From: an uncultured Clostridium sp.
GTDB taxonomy: Bacteria > Bacillota > Clostridia > Lachnospirales > Lachnospiraceae
Direction of reading: 5' to 3'
DNA: 64,000 bases
Assembly: GCA_934438135.1 (NCBI GenBank)
Contig: CAKSBP010000005.1
Coordinates: 1 to 64,000, forward strand
In this document: positions 26,470-36,486 of the stretch, piece after piece
How the letters are laid out: every line of letters starts with the position of its first letter
Numbering within the stretch: position 1 is the stretch's first letter
Notes under the pieces: model-generated
Told to the model about the DNA's origin: nothing
What the model saw: only the letters and a program-made list of their open reading frames with translations
The model's database searches: none
Program-made: the position numbers and the translations under genes

Positions 26470-29400
26470 TTATACATTCAGAAAATCCATCAAAGACATC
26501 TGATTAGAAATCGGCATATCACCAAGAATTCCTAGGTCTGCCATAACATCTGCAACGGTTGCACTAACTTTGCAACGCTGCTTAAAGTCATCACGAGATA
26601 AGAATTTTCCATCCTTAACCGCTTCCACAATCGCCTCTGCTGCCTTGTCCCCAAGGCCATCAATCGTACTAAAGGATGGCATCAGTTTATCGTCAATAAT
26701 CTGGAATTCATGCGCTTTTGCCGAATACAAGTCAATTGGCAGGAACTCAAAGCCGCGAGCATACATTTCCTGGACAATACGCATATCCTTTAATGTATCC
26801 TGCTCCTTCTTAGTCAGTTCATTAGAACGTTTTTTATAATCACTCATATAAAATTCCAGACGTTCTCTGCCAAGACACATCAGTTCATAGTTAAATGCAG
26901 ACGCACGAATACTAAAATATGCTGCATAGTACGCCAATGGATAATACACCTTAAAATATGCAATACGGAATGCCATCATAACGTATGCTGCTGCATGGGC
27001 TTTTGGGAACATATATTTAATTTTCTTACAGGACTCAATATACCATGCTGGAACACCAGCGGCAACCATTGCCTCTTCCATTTCCGGCTTCAGTCCCTTA
27101 CCTTTACGGACACTCTCCATAATTTTGAACGCAAGTCCATTTTCCACACCTGTATGAATCAGATAGGTCATAATATCATCTCTTGTACAAATCGCCGTTG
27201 ACAGGGTACAATCCCCTTGGGCAATATAATACTGTGCGTTATTTAACCATACATCCGTACCATGGGACAGACCGGAAATACGAACCAAATCCGAAAAAGT
27301 TTTTGGTTTCGTATCTCGAAGCATCTGCATAACAAAATCCGTTCCAAACTCTGGAATTCCCAAAGAACCAAGGTCACAGCCGTCTAAATCTTCTTTTTTA
27401 AGTCCTAGTGCACTTAAATTGTCAAATAGAGAAAGTACCTTTTGATCATCCAGACGGACTTTCTTGGCATCGACTCCGGTTAAATCCTCCAGCATACGAA
27501 TCATGGTTGGATCATCGTGACCGAGAATATCGAGTTTTAATAAGTTATGGTCAATGGAGTGGTAATCAAAATGCGTGGTAACCGTTTTCGTTGTCATATC
27601 ATTTGCCGGACGCTGTACTGGAGTGAAGGAATAAATCTCTTCTCCATGAGGCAGTACGACGATCCCACCAGGATGCTGTCCTGTTGTTCGACGAACACCT
27701 ACACACCCTTCCGCAATACGTTCAATTTCCGCACGACGTTTGGAAACTCCGTGTTCTTCGTTGTATTTTAATACAAATCCATAAGCTGTTTTTTCTGCCA
27801 GAGTACCAATGGTTCCAGCACGGAATGTCTGGCCTTTTCCGAAAATAACCTCCGTGTAATCATGGGCTTTCGCCTGATATTCCCCAGAAAAGTTAAGATC
27901 GATATCAGGTTCCTTATCCCCATAGAAACCAAGGAATGTTTCGAACGGGATTTCATGTCCATCTTTATGAAGCGGTTTTCCACAAACCGGACAGTTTTTA
28001 TCCGGCATATCACACCCTGATTTTCCAGCAAATGCTTTTACCTCTTCGGAATCAAAATCCGAATAGAAACAATTCGTACAATAATAATGGGCTGGCAATG
28101 GATTTACCTCCGTAATGCCTGCCATTGTCGCAACGAAGGAGGAACCTACAGAACCCCTTGAACCTACCAGATAGCCATCTTCGTTGGATTTCCAAACTAA
28201 TTTCTGGGCGATGATATACATTACGGCGAATCCATTTCCGATAATAGATGTCAGCTCTTTCTCCAAACGATCCGCAACCGGCTTCGGAAGTTCTGGCCCA
28301 TACATAGATGTTGCCTTACGGTAACAGATATCACGCAGGGTCTGGTCAGAATTTTCGATAACTGGAGGACATTTATCCGGACGAACCGGTGAAATTTTAT
28401 CCACCATATCCGCAATCTTATTGGTATTATCAATTACAATTTCTTCTGCCTTTTCTCTTCCAAGATACATAAATTCCTGTACCATTTCTTCTGTCGTACG
28501 CAGATACAACGGCGGCTGACGATCAGCATCTTTGAATCCTTTTCCCGCCATAATAATTCGACGGAATACTTCATCTCCCGGATCTAGAAAATGTACATCA
28601 CAGGTTCCAACTACCAGCTTGTGATACTCTTCTCCTAATGCAATAATCTTTTTATTGATTTCAATCAGGTCGTTCTGATCTTTAATATCATATTTATCAT
28701 CGTCAATCATAAACTGATTATTGCCAAGAGGCTGGATTTCAAAGTAATCATAAAATCTCGCCAAACGGTCGATTTCCTCTTTCGGACGGTCCCGTAAAAT
28801 TGCCTGATAAAGCTCACCTGCTTCACAGGCACTTCCCATTAAAAGACCTTCTCTATTCTTTAGAAATAAACTTTTCGGAATTCGAGGACGCCGCTGGTAA
28901 TAATCAATATGGGATAAGGATACCAGTTTATAAAGATTACAGCGGCCTGTATCATTTTTAGCCAGAATAATGGCATGATACGTTGGCAGCTTCTTAATCA
29001 TTTCCGGTGTCATCACGTTCATCTTTTCCATTTCTTCCAACGTCTTAACACCTTTTTTATCAAGCATTTCGATAAACTTCACGAAAATTTCTGCTGTCGC
29101 ACCCGCATCATCTACCGCACGGTGATGATTTTCTAAAGAGATCCCTAAATCCTTGGCAACAACATTTAACTTATATTTATTTAAATGTGGAAGCAGAAGT
29201 CTTGCCATTCCAACGGTATCCACAACGGTAAAATCTGTTTCAATTCCTAGCTCATATGCTTTTCTTGTGATAAAGCCCACATCAAAGGATGCATTATGAG
29301 CAACTAAAACTGCGTCTCCACAGAATTCCAAAAATTGCGGCAGAATTACATCAATTTTGGGATAATCCATAACCATTTCATCAGTGATGCTGGTCAACTG

Positions 29401-30882
29401 GGTAATCTCATACGGAATCGGTATATCCGGATTAATAAAGGTACTGAACTTATCTACAATTTTACCTTCTACAACCTTTACTGCACCAATTTCAATAATT
29501 TTGTCATTCACCGGTCCGAATCCTGTGGTCTCGATATCAAAAACAATACAGGGGTCGTGAAGGCTTTGGCCTTTGACATTATTAGAAATCTCTTTTAAAT
29601 CATCCACCAGATATGCTTCACATCCGTAAATTACTTTAAAATCGTCCCCCTTGTCAATAGCATGATTGGCATCCGGAAAGGATTGTACTACACCATGATC
29701 CGTGATTGCAATGGCTTTGTGCCCCCAGCTTTTAGCACGTTTTACAAGATCCTTTACATCTACAACAGCATCCATATCGCTCATCAGCGTATGTGCATGC
29801 AGTTCCACACGTTTTCGTTCACTTTCATCTTTTCTTTTAACTGTAAAGTCATCAATGGTTTTAACACCGACAATAGACGCAATGGAAATTTCCTTATCGT
29901 AACGATCCATCAATGCCATTCCCTTGACTTTCAAAAAACTTCCTTTTGTAATCACAGATATTACATCTGGTGCCTGTTCATTTTTCAGAAAAATCTTACA
30001 GGAAATCGTATCCGTAAAATCTGTAACTGAAAAAATAAGAAGTGTCTTTTCATTTCGAAGTTCTCTTGCTTCTGTCGAGATAACCTTTCCATGAATCACA
30101 ACTTCACCTATTTCATCCTGAATCTCTCCAATATCAATACAGTCGCCATCAAAGTTTCTTCCATAAATAACGCTTGGATCCTCAGGAAGTTTTCTATATT
30201 TTGCCCGTTCCTTGTAATTAAACTCTTTCTTCTTCGGATGTTCTTCTGCCACTTTATGCGGTTTATCCGCCGATGCCGCTTCTACAGCATGTTCCTGACT
30301 ATGGGATGCCTTCTTTTTCTCTGCTGGTAGAACAACCACGTCACGGGATAAAAACTCTTTCTCTTCTTTTTCCTTTTCTTCCTGCTTCTTCTCTATATAC
30401 GCAAAAGCAATGCCAACTGAAAAAGAAAAGCGGTTGTTATAAATATCATCCAGCTTTTCTTTAATATGTGGCACTCTCTTTTTCACCATAAAGGAATCTT
30501 CCACATCTATCGTTATAATTTCCGGCGTAAAATGAAATTCCGCCAATCTAATAATATTCGCGTCAATCGCACTTTCTTCCCTTAACTCATCCAGAATACT
30601 GTCAAAATAAATTGGCATAATTTTTTCCGGAGTATACTGCTGGGAAAGGTCATAGCACTCTACCAATGTAATTTTGCGTACAGCCTCTCCCAGAAGCTGT
30701 TTCCGAAGCTGGTACTCCATAGACCGCCTTACCCGGTAGGTAAGAATATGGTCACTTGCCAGATATATCTTTACAGAGTGGGTTGATTTGCTCATAACAA
30801 TCCGTTTCACATCAACAGTCTGGAAGATTTTTAAAAGCTCATCCTTTACCGTCAGCTGATCAAAGGCTTCAAAAAACAGCAT
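26470..30882 (-). CDS. polC: DNA polymerase III alpha subunit, PolC type
   Basis: 1470 residues, the full-length Gram-positive replicase. Order seen: N-terminal and OB domains (to about 365), first part of the PHP domain (VELHAHTLMSDMDAVVD), inserted DEDD proofreading exonuclease (IVFDIETTGFGPVNDKIIEIG near 450, given here as a location), rest of PHP, zinc finger with CPVCGKPLHKDG and an earlier Cys pair near 920-940, the polymerase aspartates in KEPDIDLNFSG near 960, and HxH-like tail. Start ATG 30882 with AAAGG upstream. It is the last gene of the pyrH-to-polC run, 18 bases after ispG, and ends at a bidirectional terminator. Confidence 0.98.
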   Translation of the reverse strand: MLFFEAFDQLTVKDELLKIFQTVDVKRIVMSKSTHSVKIYLASDHILTYRVRRSMEYQLRKQLLGEAVRKITLVECYDLSQQYTPEKIMPIYFDSILDELREESAIDANIIRLAEFHFTPEIITIDVEDSFMVKKRVPHIKEKLDDIYNNRFSFSVGIAFAYIEKKQEEKEKEEKEFLSRDVVVLPAEKKKASHSQEHAVEAASADKPHKVAEEHPKKKEFNYKERAKYRKLPEDPSVIYGRNFDGDCIDIGEIQDEIGEVVIHGKVISTEARELRNEKTLLIFSVTDFTDTISCKIFLKNEQAPDVISVITKGSFLKVKGMALMDRYDKEISIASIVGVKTIDDFTVKRKDESERKRVELHAHTLMSDMDAVVDVKDLVKRAKSWGHKAIAITDHGVVQSFPDANHAIDKGDDFKVIYGCEAYLVDDLKEISNNVKGQSLHDPCIVFDIETTGFGPVNDKIIEIGAVKVVEGKIVDKFSTFINPDIPIPYEITQLTSITDEMVMDYPKIDVILPQFLEFCGDAVLVAHNASFDVGFITRKAYELGIETDFTVVDTVGMARLLLPHLNKYKLNVVAKDLGISLENHHRAVDDAGATAEIFVKFIEMLDKKGVKTLEEMEKMNVMTPEMIKKLPTYHAIILAKNDTGRCNLYKLVSLSHIDYYQRRPRIPKSLFLKNREGLLMGSACEAGELYQAILRDRPKEEIDRLARFYDYFEIQPLGNNQFMIDDDKYDIKDQNDLIEINKKIIALGEEYHKLVVGTCDVHFLDPGDEVFRRIIMAGKGFKDADRQPPLYLRTTEEMVQEFMYLGREKAEEIVIDNTNKIADMVDKISPVRPDKCPPVIENSDQTLRDICYRKATSMYGPELPKPVADRLEKELTSIIGNGFAVMYIIAQKLVWKSNEDGYLVGSRGSVGSSFVATMAGITEVNPLPAHYYCTNCFYSDFDSEEVKAFAGKSGCDMPDKNCPVCGKPLHKDGHEIPFETFLGFYGDKEPDIDLNFSGEYQAKAHDYTEVIFGKGQTFRAGTIGTLAEKTAYGFVLKYNEEHGVSKRRAEIERIAEGCVGVRRTTGQHPGGIVVLPHGEEIYSFTPVQRPANDMTTKTVTTHFDYHSIDHNLLKLDILGHDDPTMIRMLEDLTGVDAKKVRLDDQKVLSLFDNLSALGLKKEDLDGCDLGSLGIPEFGTDFVMQMLRDTKPKTFSDLVRISGLSHGTDVWLNNAQYYIAQGDCTLSTAICTRDDIMTYLIHTGVENGLAFKIMESVRKGKGLKPEMEEAMVAAGVPAWYIESCKKIKYMFPKAHAAAYVMMAFRIAYFKVYYPLAYYAAYFSIRASAFNYELMCLGRERLEFYMSDYKKRSNELTKKEQDTLKDMRIVQEMYARGFEFLPIDLYSAKAHEFQIIDDKLMPSFSTIDGLGDKAAEAIVEAVKDGKFLSRDDFKQRCKVSATVADVMADLGILGDMPISNQMSLMDFLNV

Positions 30883-30900
30883 ATAACCAACCTTTCTATA

Positions 30901-31959
30901 TTACTGCTCATTCCAATGTTCCAGTTCATCTCGTAATACCGTAAGCAGCTTAACTTCCGGAACCTTTCTGACAATTTCACCTTTTTTAATCAGAAGTCCC
31001 TCACCAATGCCTCCTGCAATTCCGATATCTGCCTCTTTTGCCTCACCAGGTCCATTTACTACACAGCCCATAACAGCAACCTTAATATCCAGATCAATAT
31101 CCTGAACCATGCTTTCTACCTGATTTGCCAGATTGATTAAATCAATTCTCGTTCTTCCACAGGTCGGACAGGAAACCACTTCAATACCACCTTTACGAAG
31201 TCCCAGAGATTTTAAAATCATCTTTGCAGATTTAATTTCTTCCAACGGATCACCCGTTAAGGAAACTCGAATAGTATTTCCGATACCGCGGGAAAGAATT
31301 GCTCCTAATCCTACCGCAGATTTAATATTTCCTGAATAAACCGTTCCAGATTCTGTAATTCCAACATGAAGCGGATAATTCGTTGATTTTACCAGCAGTT
31401 CATGGGCTTCAATACACATCGGCACATTGGAAGACTTAATGCTGATTACCAGATTATCATATCCCATGTCTTCAATAACTTTTACTTTATCAAGAGCACT
31501 CTCCACAATTCCCTGTGCCGTTACTCTTCCGTATTTCTCAATCAGACTTTTTTCAAGAGAACCGCTGTTTACACCGACACGGATTGGAATATTCCGTTCT
31601 TTTGCACAGTCTACTACCGCTTTAATCCGATCTGTGGAACCAATATTTCCAGGATTGATTCGGATTTTATCTGCTCCGTTTTCCATAGCTGCAATTGCCA
31701 GACGGTAATCAAAATGAATATCTGCAACTAATGGAATGGAGATCTGCTTTTTAATTTCCTTAAATGCCTCTGCTGCTTCCATAGTTGGAACAGCACAGCG
31801 GATAATTTCACATCCAGCCTTTTCAAGAGCATGAATCTGTGCTACGGTTCCTTTTACATCTTCTGTTTTTGTATTGGTCATAGATTGGATTAAGACAGGA
31901 TTCTTTCCACCAATTACCCGGTCTCCGATCCGAATCTCTTTCGTCATTTCCCGTATCAT
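30901..31959 (-). CDS. ispG: (E)-4-hydroxy-3-methylbut-2-enyl-diphosphate synthase
   Basis: 352 residues, the short bacterial form. A TIM barrel with the GGKNPVLIQSMTNTKT start, and a C-terminal Fe-S domain whose three cysteines are visible in CPTCGRT and GCVVNGPGEA. It reductively opens MEcPP to HMBPP in the MEP isoprenoid pathway using a 4Fe-4S cluster and flavodoxin or ferredoxin. It lies between rseP and polC in the same run as dxr and uppS, so isoprenoid supply and its use for undecaprenyl carrier are co-transcribed. Confidence 0.97.
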   Translation of the reverse strand: MIREMTKEIRIGDRVIGGKNPVLIQSMTNTKTEDVKGTVAQIHALEKAGCEIIRCAVPTMEAAEAFKEIKKQISIPLVADIHFDYRLAIAAMENGADKIRINPGNIGSTDRIKAVVDCAKERNIPIRVGVNSGSLEKSLIEKYGRVTAQGIVESALDKVKVIEDMGYDNLVISIKSSNVPMCIEAHELLVKSTNYPLHVGITESGTVYSGNIKSAVGLGAILSRGIGNTIRVSLTGDPLEEIKSAKMILKSLGLRKGGIEVVSCPTCGRTRIDLINLANQVESMVQDIDLDIKVAVMGCVVNGPGEAKEADIGIAGGIGEGLLIKKGEIVRKVPEVKLLTVLRDELEHWNEQ

Positions 31960-31982
31960 AATGAACGCCTTTCTATTGATAA

Positions 31983-33089
31983 CTACTTGAGTATTCTGCT
32001 AAAGTCATTAAACATAATTAATACCATTAATATCATCAAAGCCACAAGGCCAATTAAGTGTACCATGCCTTCCTTTTCCCTGTCAATCGCTTTACCACGG
32101 ATGGCTTCAATAAACAGAAATACCAGTCTTCCTCCATCCAATGCAGGTAATGGAAGCAGATTCATAACACCAAGGTTGGCACTTAACAGAATCGTAATGT
32201 TAAGCATATTTAATACGACTGCAAGAATTCCTGCAGATTTACTTTCTTTATAAGTACTTCCAATCATATCTACGATACCAACCGGCCCAGAAATATCATC
32301 TTTGCTCACTTTTCCTTTTACCATCATTTCCAGACTCTCAATGGTCGTCTGAATCCAGAATTTTACTTCATAAAGACCATATTTTACAACACCCAGAGGG
32401 CCTGTTTTTGTACGATAATAAGTAATATCAAATGGAAGCTGATTATTTCCAGAATCAGATTTCATATATGGTGATTTTACCGTAAGTGTCTTTCCATCAC
32501 GTTCTACTTTTACCGTAAAACTTTCACCATTCAAAGGATTCATCGTTTCATAAATGCTTAATTCTCTGGAAATACGAATTTTTGACCCATTAATTTCCTT
32601 TAAAACATCCCCTTTTTGGATGCCTTCACCTGCTTCATAGAAACCTTCTTTTACTTGTGTTACTTCCGGTTTATCGTATCCAACTTTTCCGATGATAATC
32701 ATAGCAAAGAAAAATGCCAGCAGAAAGTTAAATAAAGGACCTGCGAAAATAACAGAAATTCTTGCCCAAACACTTTTATTATTAAATGCATCTGGATCAT
32801 TAGATTCTTCATCTTCACCAAGCATCATGCAGGAACCACCCAAAGGAAGCAGCTTCCAGGAATACTTCGTATGTTCCTTCCAGTCTTCCCTTTCAAAACA
32901 GTCATCTGATGATGCAAAAATTTTTCCTGAAAATCCATGATTTGTCTTTACCACTGTAATTAAACGTGGACCCATGCCAACCGAAAATTCATTTACGGTA
33001 ACACCATTCTTTTTTGCCAGTAAAAAATGTCCAAGTTCATGTATGATAATGATAATACTGAACACAATTAATGCAACAATAATCTGCAT
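31983..33089 (-). CDS. rseP: Site-2 membrane metalloprotease RseP/RasP
   Basis: 368 residues. The zinc motif HELGH is at residues 17-21 in the first membrane helix; a PDZ domain (KGDVLKEINGSKI) lies at about 150-225; and the third zinc ligand motif NLLPLPALDGG lies near 315 before the last helix. Such enzymes cut membrane-bound anti-sigma factors and leftover signal peptides. A loop extension near residues 50-95 (FASSDDCFEREDW...) is longer than in E. coli. Placed after dxr with a 1-base gap, as rasP is in Bacillus. Confidence 0.95.
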   Translation of the reverse strand: MQIIVALIVFSIIIIIHELGHFLLAKKNGVTVNEFSVGMGPRLITVVKTNHGFSGKIFASSDDCFEREDWKEHTKYSWKLLPLGGSCMMLGEDEESNDPDAFNNKSVWARISVIFAGPLFNFLLAFFFAMIIIGKVGYDKPEVTQVKEGFYEAGEGIQKGDVLKEINGSKIRISRELSIYETMNPLNGESFTVKVERDGKTLTVKSPYMKSDSGNNQLPFDITYYRTKTGPLGVVKYGLYEVKFWIQTTIESLEMMVKGKVSKDDISGPVGIVDMIGSTYKESKSAGILAVVLNMLNITILLSANLGVMNLLPLPALDGGRLVFLFIEAIRGKAIDREKEGMVHLIGLVALMILMVLIMFNDFSRILK

Positions 33090-33090
33090 A

Positions 33091-34251
33091 CTACTCCTCT
33101 TTCTTTTTCCATTTTTGATTTAAATTCTCATAAGTTTCCTGCTCGATTTCTAAAATCTGCTCTACGGTCGGATCTTTGATAAACTGATGTTTCTCTATCG
33201 CGTATTCGATACTGTCTACAATATCCAGATAACCAATCTCACGGTTTAAAAACATAGCAACTGCCCGCTCGTTTGCAGCGTTAAATACCGTCGGAATACT
33301 TCCACCTTTACGTCCTGCAGCATATGCAAGCTTAAGTCCTCTAAATGTATCCATATCCGGCTTCTCGAAAGTAATGCGTCCCAGCTTGTAAAAATCAAGC
33401 CTATCACCTGGTAATGGTTTCCGATCGGGATACGTTAAAGCATACTGAATCGGAAGCTTCATATCGGGAGTTCCCAGCTGAGCAATAATTCCTCCATCTA
33501 CAAACTCTACCATAGAATGAATGACACTCTGTGGCTGTACAACCACCTGAATATGGTCATAATCCACATCAAAAAGCCATCTTGCTTCCATAACTTCGAG
33601 TCCTTTATTTACCATAGTAGAAGAATCAATGGTGATTTTTCTTCCCATACTCCAGTTTGGATGCTTCAGTGCATCTTCTACCTGAATTTCTTTTAGTTCT
33701 TCTAATTTTCTTCCACGGAATGGTCCCCCGGAAGCAGTAATAATCAGTTTTTCAATCTGCTTTGTATTTTCTCCATTTAACGACTGGAAAATGGCAGAAT
33801 GTTCACTGTCCACTGGAAGCAGTGCCACCTGATGTTTCTTTATCAATGGCATAATAATATGACCGGCTGTTACCAGTGTTTCTTTATTAGCAAGAGCTAT
33901 GTCTTTTCCTGCCTTAATTGCTTCGATCGTCGGACGGATTCCAATCATTCCGACAACAGCAGTAACAACAATCTGTGCATCCTTTTCAACTGCACATTCC
34001 ATCAGACCATCCATGCCGCTTACAATTTTCACAGGAAGATGTTTTACACGTTCACGCAGTTCTTTAGCTTTCTCTTCCTGCCAGAGTGCTGCAGTCTTTG
34101 GCTTAAATTCCAAAATCTGCTGTTCCAGCAAATCAATATTTGAGCCGGCAGCCAAGGAAACAACTTCCATTTCCTCTTTATTATTTCTCACAACCTCTAA
34201 TGTCTGCGTTCCAATAGAGCCGGTTGAACCCAGTACTGCTATTTTCTTCAT
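33091..34251 (-). CDS. dxr: 1-deoxy-D-xylulose 5-phosphate reductoisomerase
   Basis: 386 residues. N-terminal NADPH-binding LGSTGSIGTQTLEV, metal-binding VDSEHSAIFQ near 150, substrate loop ASGGPFRGR near 178 and SSTMVNKGLEVMEA near 218. It makes MEP from DXP, the first committed isoprenoid step. ATG 34251 with AGAGGG upstream. It lies between cdsA and rseP, the standard Firmicute order. DXP is also the alternative precursor for thiamine, but no thiamine gene is nearby. Confidence 0.98.
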   Translation of the reverse strand: MKKIAVLGSTGSIGTQTLEVVRNNKEEMEVVSLAAGSNIDLLEQQILEFKPKTAALWQEEKAKELRERVKHLPVKIVSGMDGLMECAVEKDAQIVVTAVVGMIGIRPTIEAIKAGKDIALANKETLVTAGHIIMPLIKKHQVALLPVDSEHSAIFQSLNGENTKQIEKLIITASGGPFRGRKLEELKEIQVEDALKHPNWSMGRKITIDSSTMVNKGLEVMEARWLFDVDYDHIQVVVQPQSVIHSMVEFVDGGIIAQLGTPDMKLPIQYALTYPDRKPLPGDRLDFYKLGRITFEKPDMDTFRGLKLAYAAGRKGGSIPTVFNAANERAVAMFLNREIGYLDIVDSIEYAIEKHQFIKDPTVEQILEIEQETYENLNQKWKKKEE

Positions 34252-34280
34252 AATGTCCCTCTTAACTTCTTTGGATTATT

Positions 34281-35081
34281 TTAAAAAAAACATATCATTA
34301 AAAGATATACAACTGGTGCTGTAAATAGAATACTATCGAAACGATCTAGAATTCCTCCATGGCCGGGGATCAGTTTTCCATAGTCTTTGATGTCATGGTT
34401 TCTCTTAACAGCTGAAGCACAAAGATCTCCAAATTGGGCAATAACAGAACCAACGCACCCCATCAAAGCATAAACAAGCTGTGGATTTTCAATTCCAGCA
34501 AGTTTATTTTTAAAAACCATTGCATATAGAAATCCTATCAGTCCTGCACCAATTACACCACCAACGCATCCTTCTATGCTTTTCTTTGGGCTTAATTTTG
34601 AAGGAAGTTTATGCTTTCCAAATAATACTCCGACACAATATGCACAAGTATCCGATCCCCATGCAGCAATGAAAATCAACCATACCGTATAAATTCCAGA
34701 AGGCATGATTCTTACCTGATAAATATAAGACATCAGCACTGTTACATAGAAAAATCCCAGAAAAAGTATACCAATCTGCTCTGTTACCAGTTTTGGATAC
34801 AATGCCACATAACTTCCAAGCAGAATCACAAGATAAATCATAGTGAAAATCAAGATATGCTCCTGCATTTGATTTCCCAATAAAATTTCATAACCAACAG
34901 CTGCCAGATAACTGATAACCGCAGGCAGCGATTTCTCCAGCTTTGCAGTACGGTAAAGCTCATACTGTCCAATCAGAGATATTGCTCCTAAAAATAGAAG
35001 TAATACATTTCCTCCCGTTAAAATCGTCGCAAATATAATAAAAAGCAGCACAATACCACTTAATAATCTGGTTACAAACAT
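34281..35081 (-). CDS. cdsA: Phosphatidate cytidylyltransferase
   Basis: 266 residues, about eight membrane helices, and the CDP-diglyceride synthase signature near the end (KRNHDIKDYGKLIPGHGGI, then DRFDS). Makes CDP-diacylglycerol for phosphatidylglycerol and related lipids. ATG 35081 with TAGGAGG. Sits 9 bases after uppS, as usual. Confidence 0.97.
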   Translation of the reverse strand: MFVTRLLSGIVLLFIIFATILTGGNVLLLFLGAISLIGQYELYRTAKLEKSLPAVISYLAAVGYEILLGNQMQEHILIFTMIYLVILLGSYVALYPKLVTEQIGILFLGFFYVTVLMSYIYQVRIMPSGIYTVWLIFIAAWGSDTCAYCVGVLFGKHKLPSKLSPKKSIEGCVGGVIGAGLIGFLYAMVFKNKLAGIENPQLVYALMGCVGSVIAQFGDLCASAVKRNHDIKDYGKLIPGHGGILDRFDSILFTAPVVYLLMICFF

Positions 35082-35090
35082 ATCTTCCTC

Positions 35091-35798
35091 CTAGACCCCA
35101 CCGAAACGTCTGTTTCTTTTATTATAAAATTCAAAAGCCTTATCTAATTCCACTTCATTAAAATCCGGCCATAATACATCGGTAAAATAAAACTCTGCAT
35201 AAGCTAACTGCCATAACAGATAATTAGATAATCTTTTTTCCCCACTGGTACGAATCATAAGCTCAGGATCCGGCATATCTTTCGTGTCCAGATAATCAGA
35301 AATCAACTCCTCGGTAATATCTTCTTTGGAAATCTTTCCATCCTCTGCATCTTTTACAATATTCGTTACCGCCCTACAGATCTCATCTCTGGAACCATAA
35401 TTTAGAGCAACCTGAAAATTCAGTCCCGTATACTTACTCGATACCTCTTCCAGTCTCTTTATTTTTTCCTGCATATCCACATCCAGACGAGTGATATCTC
35501 CAATTACACGAACACGCATATTATTTTTCTTACTGATTTCCATACATTGATCCAGATAATTTTTCAAAATCTTCATAATGCCATCAATTTCTTCCTGGGA
35601 CCGCTTCCAGTTCTCTGTGGAAAATGCATAAACCGTAAGATATTTTACGCCCCTATTGTATGCAGCCCTACAGATTTTTTCTACATTATCAGCACCCTTT
35701 TTATGCCCATAATTTCTAGGCATCATACGTTTCTTCGCCCATCTTCCATTTCCATCTAAAATAATAGCAACATGCTTTGGTATCTTTAATTCTTCCAC
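35091..35798 (-). CDS. uppS: Isoprenyl transferase / undecaprenyl diphosphate synthase
   Basis: 235 residues. The catalytic Asp is in ILDGNGRWAKKR (Asp15), followed by YAFSTENWKR near 75 and RTSGEKRLSNYLLWQ near 193, the full cis-prenyltransferase set. It elongates FPP to the C55 carrier for wall polymers. The start is GTG at 35798 (GAGGG 9 bases upstream). About 115 bases without a gene separate it from frr, with no clear terminator. Confidence 0.97.
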   Translation of the reverse strand: MEELKIPKHVAIILDGNGRWAKKRMMPRNYGHKKGADNVEKICRAAYNRGVKYLTVYAFSTENWKRSQEEIDGIMKILKNYLDQCMEISKKNNMRVRVIGDITRLDVDMQEKIKRLEEVSSKYTGLNFQVALNYGSRDEICRAVTNIVKDAEDGKISKEDITEELISDYLDTKDMPDPELMIRTSGEKRLSNYLLWQLAYAEFYFTDVLWPDFNEVELDKAFEFYNKRNRRFGGV

Positions 35799-35913
35799 AA
35801 AACTTCCCTCCGAATTTTTCTTAAGAAAACTTCAAAAAATGATAATATGAGTTTTCTCTCCTTACGTAAAACAGGACGTACCTTGCCTATCACAAAATAC
35901 GTCCGCTCTCGTC

Positions 35914-36468
35914 TTATACTGTAAGAATTTCTTTGGATTTTGCTTCCATCGCTTTTTCAACTTCTGCAATATATTTATCCGTCAGTTTCTGCACTTTGTC
36001 TTCTAACTGCTTTAATTCATCATCAGAAACTTCGTTTGCTTTGTTTGCTTTCTTTGCTGCATCGTTTGCATCACGACGGACATTACGAACTGCAACCTTT
36101 GCACTTTCTGCTTTCTTCTTTACATCTTTTACCAATTCTTTTCTTCTTTCCTCTGTTAATTCTGGGAAAACAAGACGAATTATTTTACCATCATTAGATG
36201 GTGTAAGACCTAAATCAGAAGCAATAATTGCCTTTTCGATTTCTTTAATCAGACTTGACTCCCAAGGCTGGATTTGAATTACTCTTGCCTCTGGTACTGT
36301 AATATTTGCTACAGACTGAAGTCCGGATGGCTGTCCATAGTAATCTACTTTCAATTTATCCAGAATATGAGGGTTTGCCCTGCCGGCTCTGATTGTAACA
36401 TAGTCTTCATTTAAAGCCTGTAAGGTTTTCTGCATCTTGCTTTCAAATTGTTCTAAATTCATTTCCAT
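35914..36468 (-). CDS. frr: Ribosome recycling factor
   Basis: 184 residues, the normal size. The three-helix bundle and small beta domain are recognisable from RAGRANPHILDKLKVDYYG near 28 and LTEERRKELVKDVKK near 125. It splits terminated ribosomes with EF-G. ATG 36468 with AGGAGG. It lies 18 bases after pyrH, the universal pairing. Confidence 0.98.
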   Translation of the reverse strand: MEMNLEQFESKMQKTLQALNEDYVTIRAGRANPHILDKLKVDYYGQPSGLQSVANITVPEARVIQIQPWESSLIKEIEKAIIASDLGLTPSNDGKIIRLVFPELTEERRKELVKDVKKKAESAKVAVRNVRRDANDAAKKANKANEVSDDELKQLEDKVQKLTDKYIAEVEKAMEAKSKEILTV

Positions 36469-36486
36469 TTTAAATCCTCCTGATTA